From positions 744,001 through 808,000 of the forward strand of contig NZ_SRUZ01000003.1 in assembly GCF_004791165.1 (NCBI RefSeq): a stretch of DNA of 64,000 bases. Reading direction: 5' to 3'. Numbering within the stretch: position 1 is the stretch's first letter; each line of letters starts with the position of its first letter. The notes beneath the pieces are model-generated. The model ran no database searches. It was not told the origin of the DNA and was given only the letters and a program-made list of their open reading frames with translations. The stretch comes from Mesorhizobium sp. M8A.F.Ca.ET.218.01.1.1. Its GTDB lineage: Bacteria > Pseudomonadota > Alphaproteobacteria > Rhizobiales > Rhizobiaceae. The translations under genes were made by a program, and so were the position numbers. Positions 8,598 through 15,887 of the stretch are shown one piece after another.

Positions 8598-9137
8598 TCA
8601 GCCGGCGTGATCCAACAATCGGGTGGTGGCCGCCTCACGATGATGTTCGGAATTGACGCGATCGATGCCTTCCACGGTGATGGCGAACGTGCCGTTTTCC
8701 GTTCTGGCTATCCAGCCCTTCGCTTTTAGATACCAGAGGTGAAACTCGAGGTGCTCACGCGGACAGCCTGACATTCGTTCGAGCTCATCGTCGCCAATGC
8801 CAGGATTATTGACGTCCTGTCGGCGTTTTACATAAAGCAGTGAGAGCACCTTGGCTTGAAAGACGGAATCTCGATCGAGGTTCTTCGTGTTGCTCGCCTC
8901 GTCGGTCAGTCCGGCCCGCAGGTCCAAATGGGCCTTGTACTGAATATCGTATTGCGCACGCTTGACCGGATCCTTGAGCGTGTTGTGGGCCTCGAGAATA
9001 TCGCTGAAGCGCGATTCATCACCGGTGACCTGGTTGTCGGGATGGTAGCGCATGGCAAAATGACGAAAAATGCGTTCTATCGTTTCCGAATTGGCATTCG
9101 GACTGATTTCCAGCATTTCGTAGAAGTCGACGAACAT
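8598..9137 (-). CDS. J-domain (DnaJ-like) protein
   Basis: A 179-residue protein with an N-terminal J domain (residues 4-66) carrying the YHPDN motif that stimulates Hsp70 ATPase, but no glycine/phenylalanine or zinc-finger region, so it is a type III J protein. The C-terminal half (about 85-165) looks like a winged-helix-type fold, with ELERMSGCPREHLEFHLWYLKAKGWI resembling a reader of nucleic acid or protein. It is convergent with the Nudix gene. A specialised DnaK adaptor is inferred. Confidence 0.82.
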   Translation of the reverse strand: MFVDFYEMLEISPNANSETIERIFRHFAMRYHPDNQVTGDESRFSDILEAHNTLKDPVKRAQYDIQYKAHLDLRAGLTDEASNTKNLDRDSVFQAKVLSLLYVKRRQDVNNPGIGDDELERMSGCPREHLEFHLWYLKAKGWIARTENGTFAITVEGIDRVNSEHHREAATTRLLDHAG

Positions 9138-9348
9138 ACCAGGCCTTCCCGTACCGTGTCTGTTCGGCTCTCCCCGCCACAGTTTCGGGCAAGCCTGGCG
9201 ACGATTATAGAGCCGAATATTTCACGATTTGCTAATGTAAAGAACGTACAAAGGACAACAACGGAACTTCAGCAAAAACGTAAGACCTTTGCGTCCTGCA
9301 CCGCAGACTTTAGTCTGATAGCGTTTCGCTCGTTAGAGGCAGCTTACC

Positions 9349-9636
9349 ATGACCGACAAACCTTCTGAACCGCCAATTGAGCGTCGAAGTCACTTGAGAG
9401 AAGTGGTTTTGAAGGATGCGTTCATAATCACGCAGGATGGCGAAATAGGCTGCGCCGTCAGAAATCAGCATGAGCACGGCGCCGAGTTGCGTGTCGCCGC
9501 GGGGGTTGAAGTGCCAGCTAGCTTCCGGCTGCGCGTGCCGTTGGACGGTGCGACTTATCGAGCGGAAGTGCGGTGGAGAAAAGGCGAGCGACTGGGCATC
9601 CAAATCCACGGCAATTTCTCGCTGAAGGTCAGATGA
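9349..9636 (+). CDS. single-domain PilZ protein
   Basis: A 95-residue PilZ-like protein paralogous to the one at 754-1065. It begins MTDKPSEPPIERRSHLREVV, which contains an RRSHLRE segment corresponding to the RxxxR c-di-GMP contact, followed by the strand AFIITQDGEIGCAVRNQHEH and the closing VRWRKGERLGIQI. It stands alone between the J-domain gene and tRNA-Leu. Likely a small c-di-GMP sensor or a degenerate derivative. Confidence 0.78.
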   Translation: MTDKPSEPPIERRSHLREVVLKDAFIITQDGEIGCAVRNQHEHGAELRVAAGVEVPASFRLRVPLDGATYRAEVRWRKGERLGIQIHGNFSLKVR

Positions 9637-9699
9637 TAGGGGAGCCGGCCTGATATTCAGGGGCGCGCCTGCCAAGGGAGCGCAGTTCGATATTCAATG

Positions 9700-9785
9700 T
9701 GGTGCGGACGACGGGAATCGAACCCGTACGATCAGAGATCGAGGGATTTTAAGTCCCTTGCGTCTACCAATTCCGCCACGTCCGC
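9700..9785 (-). tRNA. tRNA-Leu(UAA)
   Basis: The minus strand reads a complete class II tRNA: acceptor stem GCGGACG paired with CGUCCGC, D arm GGCGGAAUUGGUAGACGC, anticodon arm with loop CUUAAAA (anticodon UAA), a long variable arm CGAUC/GAUCG, T arm with GGUUCGAUUCC and an encoded CCA (9700-9702). Its 5' half (9746-9785) is repeated exactly at 42009-42048, marking the integration site of the island that starts immediately beyond its 5' end. Confidence 0.96.
9746..9785. repeat. left attachment site repeat (attL), inside tRNA-Leu
   Basis: Forty bases identical to 42009-42048. They cover the tRNA from its first base through the D arm to the anticodon loop. The repeat ends exactly at the 5' end of the mature tRNA, so the island side supplied the 5' half now used by the intact gene. 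Confidence 0.9.
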
Positions 9786-9838
9786 CTGCTGCGATTACAA
9801 GCACTTAAGCGAGGTCCGGTCCAGCCACTTACTTTCAC

Positions 9839-9857
9839 TTGGCACCGGATTGGCACC
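9839..9857. repeat. TTGGCACC repeat pair, putative recombinase arm sites (left)
   Basis: TTGGCACC occurs at 9839-9846 and 9850-9857, 11 bases apart, between the tRNA and the recombinase remnant. The same octamer occurs twice near the right end (41871-41890). Paired short direct repeats on both flanks are typical of arm-type binding sites of tyrosine recombinases; this role is inferred. Confidence 0.5.
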
Positions 9858-9867
9858 GACGGCCAGT

Positions 9868-10225
9868 TTACTGTTCCGCGCCTGTTCTCATCGCAGCTTC
9901 TATCGCCGCTGCCGCGCCTTCGTCTGATCTCTTGAACAAGTGCGCGTAGACCGACAGCGTGACGACGGGTGACGCATGCCCCAGACGGCGGCTAATTGCA
10001 ACCACGTCGAGCCCGCCAGCGATGAGGGCGGAGGCGTGGGTGTGTCTCAAGTCATGGAAACGCACCTTGGGAAGCTCGATGGTAGCTGGCGCGCCTTCCG
10101 CGGCTGGCTTCCTCAAGCGGTCGATAGTATCGCGCCAGGCTCCCGAAACGCGAGACGGCGCTATTGCTTCGCCATCCGGGGTGCAGAAGACCAGCGCATC
10201 CTTGCCGAGCTTCCCGCCAGGATGG
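9868..10225 (-). pseudogene. tyrosine recombinase (integrase), C-terminal remnant
   Basis: The frame ending at 9868 encodes about the last 110 residues of a phage-type integrase. The catalytic box HDLRHTHASALI with its Arg, RRLGHASPVVT with its His, and the nucleophile Tyr in LSVYAHLF are all present. Upstream the homology fades at about 10205-10225, where the reading passes into a dehalogenase-like gene in another frame; the N-terminal DNA-binding and first catalytic Arg regions are missing. Its position next to tRNA-Leu shows that it belonged to the element that integrated here. It cannot be active as it stands. Confidence 0.85.
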
Positions 10226-10709
10226 CGCGTTCGGGCTTTTCAGGCTGCGCGAAAAAGAACCAGTGGTACCAGTCGCGGGCGAATGTCCAATCGGCGCGTT
10301 CCAGATGCTCCAGCACCGGCAGTCCGTCTACCGTGATCAGCTTCCGCACCCTGTCGGGATGATCCATCGCCATCCTGAATGCGACCAGACTGCCACGGTC
10401 ATGCCCGGCAACGACGAAGGTCTGGTACCCTAACCGTTCCATCATCTCCACCAAGGCCTTCGCCTTCGCTCGTTTGGACGAGTATCGGCTCGCCGGGTCA
10501 TCCTTCGGTTGGTAAGAGCGCCCGAAGCCCGGAAGGTCAGGGCACAGGACGTTGAAATCGGCCACCAGCAGATTCGCGACTTGGCCCCACGTCATATGAG
10601 AGCGAGGATGGCCGTGGAGGAGCAGCAGCGGCGGACCAGATCCGCCATGCCTCACCCGTATCGGCCCACTCTTCGTTCCGATCGTTTCGAGCACGAAGTT
10701 CTCGAACAT
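10161..10709 (-). pseudogene. haloacetate dehalogenase/epoxide hydrolase-like alpha/beta hydrolase, truncated
   Basis: About the first 165 residues of a dehalogenase-like hydrolase are readable from an ATG at 10709: the HGHPRSHMTW oxyanion region, DLPGFGRSYQP, and the nucleophile elbow AGHDRGSLVAFRMAMDHPDRV with the Asp nucleophile. Homology breaks near 10215, just after WYHWFFFAQPEKPERAILA, and the frame runs on only 17 more codons into the integrase remnant. The cap domain, acid and His of the triad are gone. The junction looks like a deletion or recombination that joined two genes tail to tail. Confidence 0.82.
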
Positions 10710-10746
10710 CCGCATATCCTTGGAAGGCAGCCGGGTTTCCAGTTAG

Positions 10747-10771
10747 GGAACTCGCCGCGTCCAAAATGGTT
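10747..10771 (+). promoter_or_regulatory. EcfG-type promoter motif without an obvious gene
   Basis: GGAAC (10747-10751), 16-base spacer, GGTT (10768-10771). It points rightwards into about 370 bases with no convincing coding gene on that strand, so it may drive a small protein, an RNA, or be a relic. Confidence 0.4.
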
Positions 10772-11147
10772 CAGACCGCTCGCGCAGTGGAACTCCCTGT
10801 AGTGCGGCAGATGCCATCCGAACGCGCCGACCCAGTGCTTGGCTGGCGGCGCAACAATCCTTCATCCTCGAAGGCGCCCCAGCGCACCTATGATCCGAGA
10901 GTTGCTGCCGGGGTTAGTGGCCATTCGGCGAACAATGGATGCGTACCCATCCGCTGCCTCCTCTTGCGGCTTCCACCGCCCGCTTGCCGCCAGGCAGAGC
11001 CTTTACAACTGCGGCACGGGCATCGCGGCAAAGGCCGGCGATCGCCATTGATGAGGCGCTATTGAGCGTGAAGAGATGCTTCGCCATAGGTTCACTGCCT
11101 CACCCGTTCGATCAGAGGCATACTAGTGCGGCTTGTCTGCACAGACG
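10772..11147. other. intergenic stretch of the island
   Basis: Apart from the low-confidence short frame on the minus strand at 10914-11087, I see no gene in this segment. Several plus-strand frames are open but lack ribosome sites. The plus-strand EcfG-type motif at 10747 would transcribe through it. Confidence 0.4.
10914..11087 (-). CDS. possible small hypothetical protein
   Basis: A 57-codon frame beginning MAKHLFTLNSASSMAIAGLC, preceded by GAGGCAG at about 12 bases. It is basic and alanine-rich in the middle with a polar C-terminus. No family is recognised. It may equally be a chance frame in a high-GC intergenic region. Confidence 0.3.
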   Translation of the reverse strand: MAKHLFTLNSASSMAIAGLCRDARAAVVKALPGGKRAVEAARGGSGWVRIHCSPNGH

Positions 11148-12503
11148 CTACAGCTGCGAGCGCAGTCTGCTCGACAACCAATCCGTCACCTTTTCAGTCC
11201 ACGGCCGCGCTTGCCACTCTTCAAGACTGATCTGCCTCGACCGCCCAAGGTCCTGGTTGAACAGATCGATCTGAGTCTGTGCGAAATCCTTGCCGTAAAT
11301 GTTCAGATTGGCCTCGTCGTTGAGACGCAGTGACCGCTCGTCCAGGTTGGCCGAGCCGAAGCTGGCCCACACATCATCCACGATTAATAGCTTGGGGTGA
11401 TACATTGTCGGTTGAAACTCGTGGATGCGCACCCCGGCTTTGAGCAACTCGCCCCAGAAATAGCGCGAGCCTTTTCGCACGATAGGGACATCCGTCAGCG
11501 AGTTGGGCACGATGACGTCGACCGCGACCCCTCTTTTCCTGGCGTCCAAGATTTGCAGGATCGCAATGTCGTCCGGAACGAAATAGGCCATTCCGATCCG
11601 CAGGTGATCCTTGGCGGCAGCCATGGCGGCCAACATCATCAACTCCATGTCTTCCGAACCATTCGGCTGGGAAGCCAGGATCAATTGAGCGCTGAGTGAT
11701 CCTGCGGGTTCAGAAGGCGGGTAGAATTTTTCTCCCTGCAAAGTTTCGCCTGCCGCCTCGAGCCAGTTCTCGGCGAACGCCGCCTGGAAGGCGGATACGG
11801 CGGGTCCTTCTACCTGATAGTGGGTGTCTCGCCACTCGTTCGGGTTGCGTGCGTCTCCCAGCCAGTTGTCGGCGATCCCGACGCCTCCGGTAAATGCGAT
11901 CTTCCCGTCGACTATGAGCAGCTTGCGGTGGGTTCGATTGTTCACCCGATCCATCGTATACCAATGGACGGGTCGATAACGCTGAAACCGCACTCCGGCG
12001 CTGGTCATGACGTGGATCAAGTCTTCGTCGAAGGGCAGGCTGCCGACCCAGTCGACAAGCACGCGAACCTCGACGCCATCTCGCGCCTTCGCAGCCAAGG
12101 CCATGGCGAAGTCGTAGCCCACTGTTCCCGACCAGTAGATGTAGGTTTCCATATCGATGCTGGAATGAGCAGCATGGATCGCTCGCAGCATCGCGGGAAA
12201 GATCTCGTCGCCATTGACCAGGGTCTGTACGGCGTTTGCATCGAACATCTGTCCGTTTGAATAGCTGCTCATGCTCCTTGCGAATGCGGGATCCTCGGCA
12301 TCGAAAACGTGTGGGACGATGGTGCGCAGCGCCCGTGGATTCGGCATCAGGTTAATCGCCGCCAGCGTGACCAGACCCGCAGTGATGGCAACCGCAAGAT
12401 ATTTGAGTTTATCGAGCCAGCGACCAAGCTTTGTCCGGGCGGCGACCGCCTTTCTGATAGCAGATCGCGTTCCAAAGATGCTCGGCCGCACGTCTCTCGC
12501 CAT
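11148..12503 (-). CDS. phospholipase D-family cardiolipin synthase-like protein
   Basis: A 451-residue membrane-anchored PLD-superfamily enzyme. A hydrophobic anchor spans about residues 34-52. Two HKD motifs are present: H192-x-K-x4-D in HRKLLIVDG and H369-x-K-x4-D in HPKLLIVDD, followed by GSANLDERSL. This is the layout of ClsA/ClsB-type cardiolipin synthases, which join phosphatidylglycerol to another lipid head group. The ATG at 12503 is supported by an EcfG-type promoter whose downstream element lies 28 bases upstream; a longer frame from a TTG is less likely. Stress-induced membrane remodelling is inferred. Confidence 0.88.
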   Translation of the reverse strand: MARDVRPSIFGTRSAIRKAVAARTKLGRWLDKLKYLAVAITAGLVTLAAINLMPNPRALRTIVPHVFDAEDPAFARSMSSYSNGQMFDANAVQTLVNGDEIFPAMLRAIHAAHSSIDMETYIYWSGTVGYDFAMALAAKARDGVEVRVLVDWVGSLPFDEDLIHVMTSAGVRFQRYRPVHWYTMDRVNNRTHRKLLIVDGKIAFTGGVGIADNWLGDARNPNEWRDTHYQVEGPAVSAFQAAFAENWLEAAGETLQGEKFYPPSEPAGSLSAQLILASQPNGSEDMELMMLAAMAAAKDHLRIGMAYFVPDDIAILQILDARKRGVAVDVIVPNSLTDVPIVRKGSRYFWGELLKAGVRIHEFQPTMYHPKLLIVDDVWASFGSANLDERSLRLNDEANLNIYGKDFAQTQIDLFNQDLGRSRQISLEEWQARPWTEKVTDWLSSRLRSQL

Positions 12504-12530
12504 GTTCAAACGGTGAATTCGCCCGACAAG

Positions 12531-12555
12531 AACTCTCGATTGGGATGAGGGTTCC
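12531..12555 (-). promoter_or_regulatory. EcfG-type promoter of the cardiolipin synthase-like gene
   Basis: Minus-strand GGAAC (12555-12551), 16-base spacer, AGTT (12534-12531), 28 bases before the ATG at 12503. Confidence 0.7.
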
Positions 12556-12612
12556 CGGATGGAATGGGCCGGGTTGGCTCCGGTCCGCGTGGTATCGCTC
12601 GGCGATTGAAGT

Positions 12613-12637
12613 GGAACGCCGAGACCCTCCCGGAGTT
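12613..12637 (+). promoter_or_regulatory. EcfG-type promoter of the FMN stress protein gene
   Basis: GGAAC (12613-12617), 16-base spacer, AGTT (12634-12637), 33 bases before the ATG at 12670. It is divergent from the motif at 12531-12555. Confidence 0.7.
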
Positions 12638-12669
12638 GTAGCAAATCACCCTGTTCCGAAGGACAACTG

Positions 12670-13179
12670 ATGACCCACGATCAAGAGCAAGATAGCGACC
12701 TGACCCCGGTCCAGGCCACGGACCGGATTTGGGAGCTCGCCAGAGATATCGACATCTGCATGTTTGTGACGTGGGACGGGGAATACAATCGCGCCCGTCC
12801 TCTCTCGGCGCGCGTCAGGAGGGAAGAGGGCGCCATCTATTTCCTCGTCAATGACGACAGCGCCAAGAACAAGCAGTTGGCGAAATATCCCAAGGTAACG
12901 TTGGCCTGGAGCGACAGCAGCCACTACAAATACGTTACGATCTCGGGGTCGGCCGCAGTGACAAACGACAGAGGCAAAATCGCGGAGCTCTGGGAAAAGA
13001 CCGACAAGGCCTGGTGGGAAAGCGCCAGCGATCCTGAAATTAGGCTTATCAAGGTCACGCCGGACGAAGGCGAATTGTGGGACAGCCCAGGGCTTGTCAT
13101 GGCCACCGCGAAAATGGTTTTCGCCGCAGTTTCCGGGGCCAAGCCCGATGTCGGCGACAATGCCAAGGTGCAACTCTGA
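12670..13179 (+). CDS. pyridoxamine 5'-phosphate oxidase-fold protein (general stress protein 26 type)
   Basis: A 169-residue split-barrel flavin-binding protein of the general stress protein 26 group. The typical course is visible: DRIWELARDIDICMFVTWDG, RARPLSARVRREEGAIYFLV, then NKQLAKYPKVTLAWSDS and a C-terminal lid region GELWDSPG. These proteins bind FMN or FAD in stress-exposed cells; no enzymatic reaction is firmly known. AAGGA precedes the ATG, and an EcfG-type promoter lies just upstream, matching the stress role. Confidence 0.85.
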   Translation: MTHDQEQDSDLTPVQATDRIWELARDIDICMFVTWDGEYNRARPLSARVRREEGAIYFLVNDDSAKNKQLAKYPKVTLAWSDSSHYKYVTISGSAAVTNDRGKIAELWEKTDKAWWESASDPEIRLIKVTPDEGELWDSPGLVMATAKMVFAAVSGAKPDVGDNAKVQL

Positions 13180-13270
13180 AAGTTCCGGTGAGGCTTGTTG
13201 CGGAAGTCGGAAGCGGCCTTGCCTCTGATGAGTCGTCGACTTTGTAGCGCGACGTTCGAGATCGATGACA

Positions 13271-13600
13271 ATGGGAAACAATCAAGTGAGGAGCGCCATT
13301 ACCAAGATCGGTACGGTGACGTCGCGACCGTACGCCTTTCTGGTGTTTTTTGCGTACACCGGACTTTGGCTGGTTTTCGAACGCAGCAGTCTCGACTGGC
13401 ATGGTGTGGCGACGCTGGCGACCTGGGCGATGACGCTGTTCATACAGCGCGCCGAGCATCGGGACACTCAAGCCTTGCATGCTAAGCTCGACGAGCTGCT
13501 GCGCGCCTCTGCGAAGGCGGACAGCACGACAGCCAAGATCGACGACAAGGAACCCGAAGAGATCGAAGCCGAGCGAAAGCGGCGACAGAATGACCGCTGA
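13271..13600 (+). CDS. low-affinity iron permease family protein
   Basis: A 109-residue membrane protein (start MGNNQVRSAIT at 13271; an ATG two codons earlier is possible). Two membrane segments (about 22-40 and 48-62) are followed by the diagnostic FIQRAEHRDTQALHAKLDELLRA stretch of bacterial low-affinity iron permease (Fet4-related) proteins, and a charged tail rich in Glu, Lys and Arg. The bacterial proteins are short and transport has not generally been shown, so the role in metal uptake is tentative. Convergent with the next gene. Confidence 0.82.
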   Translation: MGNNQVRSAITKIGTVTSRPYAFLVFFAYTGLWLVFERSSLDWHGVATLATWAMTLFIQRAEHRDTQALHAKLDELLRASAKADSTTAKIDDKEPEEIEAERKRRQNDR

Positions 13601-13620
13601 CATTGATCGGTGCGGAACGT

Positions 13621-13932
13621 TCAGCCCATCGATGCGGCGATGCCGAAAATCGCCGCTGCTACAACTACGACCGCGGCGATGACAAGTAACGGCCAATTCC
13701 GGCGCGGGCGCGGCGCGCTTTCCACCGGTCGCATTGCATTGGCAAAGGTAGCCTGGTTGTTGAAATCCGGCTCGCGCAAGGGAGCCGCAGCAGCGATACC
13801 CGGTGTGTCGGCGGCTTCCGCATCTGTTTCTAAGGGCGCTGCCGCGGGGTCGAAGCCGGGCGTCTTGTCATGCGTTTTGCCTGCCTGGACATCGCCTCGA
13901 TCTTCGGATGGCGTTCTTCTGGTCGGGAACAT
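13621..13932 (-). CDS. tail-anchored hypothetical membrane protein
   Basis: A 103-residue protein starting MFPTRRTPSEDRG with a perfect AGGAGG ribosome site. The first 75 residues are polar and alanine/proline-rich without predicted fold; the last 25 form one transmembrane segment (WPLLVIAAVVVVAAAIFGIA), so the protein is probably anchored by its C-terminus. An EcfG-type promoter lies upstream. Function unknown. Confidence 0.75.
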   Translation of the reverse strand: MFPTRRTPSEDRGDVQAGKTHDKTPGFDPAAAPLETDAEAADTPGIAAAAPLREPDFNNQATFANAMRPVESAPRPRRNWPLLVIAAVVVVAAAIFGIAASMG

Positions 13933-13952
13933 GATGATACCTCCTGCCGCCG

Positions 13953-13977
13953 AACTTCTCCCCGGCATCATGGTTCC
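13953..13977 (-). promoter_or_regulatory. EcfG-type promoter of the tail-anchored protein gene
   Basis: Minus-strand GGAAC (13977-13973), 16-base spacer, AGTT (13956-13953), 21 bases before the ATG at 13932. Confidence 0.7.
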
Positions 13978-14049
13978 AATAGCCCCTTGTGAGCCAGCCA
14001 CCTCAGCTTAAGGCGGAAGGCTACGTGCCGAGAAAGAGGGCGCCGACGA

Positions 14050-14074
14050 GGAACAAACCGGCAGCCTGGTGGTT
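14050..14074 (+). promoter_or_regulatory. EcfG-type promoter of the DUF892 gene
   Basis: GGAAC (14050-14054), 16-base spacer, GGTT (14071-14074), 45 bases before the ATG at 14119. It is divergent from the motif at 13953-13977. Confidence 0.7.
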
Positions 14075-14118
14075 GGATTGCAGCGTGCCTGGCACGCCCA
14101 ATGGAGCAGGAGAGAGAG

Positions 14119-14622
14119 ATGGCAGAAAGAAAAGGCTTGGAAGACCTGTTTTACGACGGCCTGAAGGACATTTACTACGCTGAGCGCAAGATACTCGCCG
14201 CCCTCAAAAAGATGGCAAAGGGCGCGGAGTCCGCCGAACTGACCGCCGCTTTCGAGAAGCATCGGGATGAAACCGAGGCCCAGGTTGAACGCCTGCAGCA
14301 GGTCTTCGACATTTTCGGCAAGCGACCCCAAGGCAAGGTCTGCCCCGCGATCGACGGCATTCTTGAGGAAGGGCAGGAGATCCTGGAGGAGTTCGAGAAT
14401 GCGCCGGCCCTCGATGCCGGGCTCACAGCCGCAGCGCAGGCCGTCGAACACTACGAGATCGCCCGCTATGGGACCTTGGTGACCTGGGCGGGCCTGCTTG
14501 GCCTGAAGGATGCGGTTCCGCTTTTGGAGCAGACGCTCAAGGAAGAGAAGGCGACGGATGAAGCGCTGACGAAGCTCGGTGATGCGGGCGTCAATCAAAG
14601 GGCCCTGCAAGAAGCGGCCTGA
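14119..14622 (+). CDS. ferritin-like DUF892 (YciE/YciF) protein
   Basis: A 167-residue four-helix protein of the DUF892 family. Conserved pieces are LEDLFYDGLKDIYYAERKIL at the start, FEKHRDETEAQVERLQQVF, and AVEHYEIARYGTLVTWA near the C-terminus; the Glu and His residues in these helices line the di-metal site of the ferritin-like fold. Homologues respond to osmotic and general stress and may act as ferroxidases. The ATG at 14119 (MAERKGLED) has the AGGAGA site in front. The ClpP-like gene follows after 23 bases. Confidence 0.88.
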   Translation: MAERKGLEDLFYDGLKDIYYAERKILAALKKMAKGAESAELTAAFEKHRDETEAQVERLQQVFDIFGKRPQGKVCPAIDGILEEGQEILEEFENAPALDAGLTAAAQAVEHYEIARYGTLVTWAGLLGLKDAVPLLEQTLKEEKATDEALTKLGDAGVNQRALQEAA

Positions 14623-14645
14623 TTGGCTCGATCGAGGAACGCTAC

Positions 14646-15275
14646 ATGACTATCCATGAAGACGCGCGACCCGAGCGGGGCGCACGTGAGGAGGCAATGC
14701 CGTCGGGCCAGGGCCCGAGCCAACGGCAGCTGTTGTTCGAGCCCAACATTTCCATCAACGGCCTGATCAACGAGGGCACGGTGCCCTTCTTCCTTGGGCG
14801 CCTCCAAGACGTGCGCGATAGTGGCCAGGACATGCTGATGGAACTGAACACCAATGGCGGCGATGCCGACGCGGCGCGACGCATAGCTCATGAGATCCGG
14901 CTCTTTCGTCGCCACAGCGGCCGCAATGCTTATTGCGTCGGCAAGACGAATGTCTACTCGGCTGGCGTGACTGTGTTTGCCGCTTTCCCGAAGCCGTGCC
15001 GCTTCCTTACCGAGGACGCGGTTCTGCTTGTGCATGAACGGCGCATGGAGACGAACATAACCCTTAACGGCCCGATGAAGTCTTGCATCCAGATCATTCG
15101 CGAGCAGCTGGCTTTGCTCGAGACAGCGGAGCAATTGGAGAAGGAGGGCTTCACCGAACTCGTCGCCGGAAGCACGCTCAGCCCCGATGAGCTTTATCGG
15201 CGGGCGACCAAAAACTGTTACATCCACGCCAGGGAGGCTCTCGAGTTGGGGATCGTGGCCGGCGTGCTACGCTAG
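14646..15275 (+). CDS. ClpP-like serine protease (peptidase S14/crotonase fold)
   Basis: A 209-residue ClpP-fold protein. The core reads ELNTNGGDADAARRIAHEIR, then TNVYSAGVTVFAA with candidate nucleophile Ser105, and VLLVHERRM with His130; the Ser-His spacing of 25 equals that of true ClpP. However the elbow is YSAG rather than ASMG, the N-terminal 25 residues are a polar extension, and the C-terminus ends soon after the handle, so docking to a Clp ATPase is uncertain. It probably shares the transcript of the DUF892 gene. Rhizobial stand-alone ClpP-like proteins of this type have no assigned substrate. Confidence 0.8.
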   Translation: MTIHEDARPERGAREEAMPSGQGPSQRQLLFEPNISINGLINEGTVPFFLGRLQDVRDSGQDMLMELNTNGGDADAARRIAHEIRLFRRHSGRNAYCVGKTNVYSAGVTVFAAFPKPCRFLTEDAVLLVHERRMETNITLNGPMKSCIQIIREQLALLETAEQLEKEGFTELVAGSTLSPDELYRRATKNCYIHAREALELGIVAGVLR

Positions 15276-15322
15276 CGGGCCTTGGTAACGGCCGACACGC
15301 AGAATGCTGCCGCTTCGACGGT

Positions 15323-15347
15323 GGAACCTCCGTTCGCATAGGAAGTT
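15323..15347 (+). promoter_or_regulatory. EcfG-type promoter of the 15376-16385 operon
   Basis: GGAAC (15323-15327), 16-base spacer, AGTT (15344-15347), 29 bases before the ATG at 15376. Confidence 0.7.
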
Positions 15348-15375
15348 TCGATAGGCCAATTCAAGGAGTCCCGTG

Positions 15376-15570
15376 ATGCCCTCAGACAAGGTCCCAGCCG
15401 CTCCGGTCCCCGGGTCTCGCTCGGCGGTAAGGCAGAGCCGCCATCCCACGCCGTCTCCGGCAACGGAGAAAGTCTCCGGCGCTGGGCCGGCCATTTCAGA
15501 GCATTCGAAAGACGCCAAGGCGCCGAAATCGGGTCGTCAGCCCGGCGCCTACGTCAAGGATCGGACATGA
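15376..15570 (+). CDS. small disordered hypothetical protein
   Basis: A 64-residue, basic, proline- and serine-rich protein without predicted fold, starting MPSDKVPAAPVPG with AAGGAG at a good distance. Its stop overlaps the next start (ATGA), so it is translationally coupled to the following gene. An EcfG-type promoter is 29 bases upstream. Function unknown. Confidence 0.65.
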   Translation: MPSDKVPAAPVPGSRSAVRQSRHPTPSPATEKVSGAGPAISEHSKDAKAPKSGRQPGAYVKDRT

Positions 15571-15875
15571 ACGCGGCGAACCTCCAACTCGAAGGCCTAA
15601 TGATGGCGGTCGCGGCAATCAACAACGCGCTCGTCCATCGCGGCATGTTGTCGGTCGATGACATCGATGTGGCTTTGCGCAAGGCCGAAGCCTCCGTAAC
15701 CAGCGATGAGCGCGTTTACGAAGATATGTCACCCGCCAACCGGGACGCGATCTGTTTTCCGCTGCGGCTTTTGTTGTTGGCCAATCGGGGGCAGTACGAA
15801 GCCGGAGTCCCGTCATTCGGCGAGTTGGCCCGGCAGGTAGGCAAGACCAAGACGCTTTACAACGACCAGATGTAG
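15567..15875 (+). CDS. conserved hypothetical protein
   Basis: A 102-residue soluble, mostly helical protein. It begins MNAANLQLEGLMMAVAAINN and contains the segment MLSVDDIDVALRKAEASVTS, then SPANRDAICFPLRLLLLAN. The pattern recalls small rhizobial stress-regulon proteins but I cannot name a family. It overlaps the previous gene by ATGA and is followed after 12 bases by the next one, so the three form an operon. Confidence 0.72.
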   Translation: MNAANLQLEGLMMAVAAINNALVHRGMLSVDDIDVALRKAEASVTSDERVYEDMSPANRDAICFPLRLLLLANRGQYEAGVPSFGELARQVGKTKTLYNDQM

Positions 15876-15887
15876 CAGGAGGATCGC

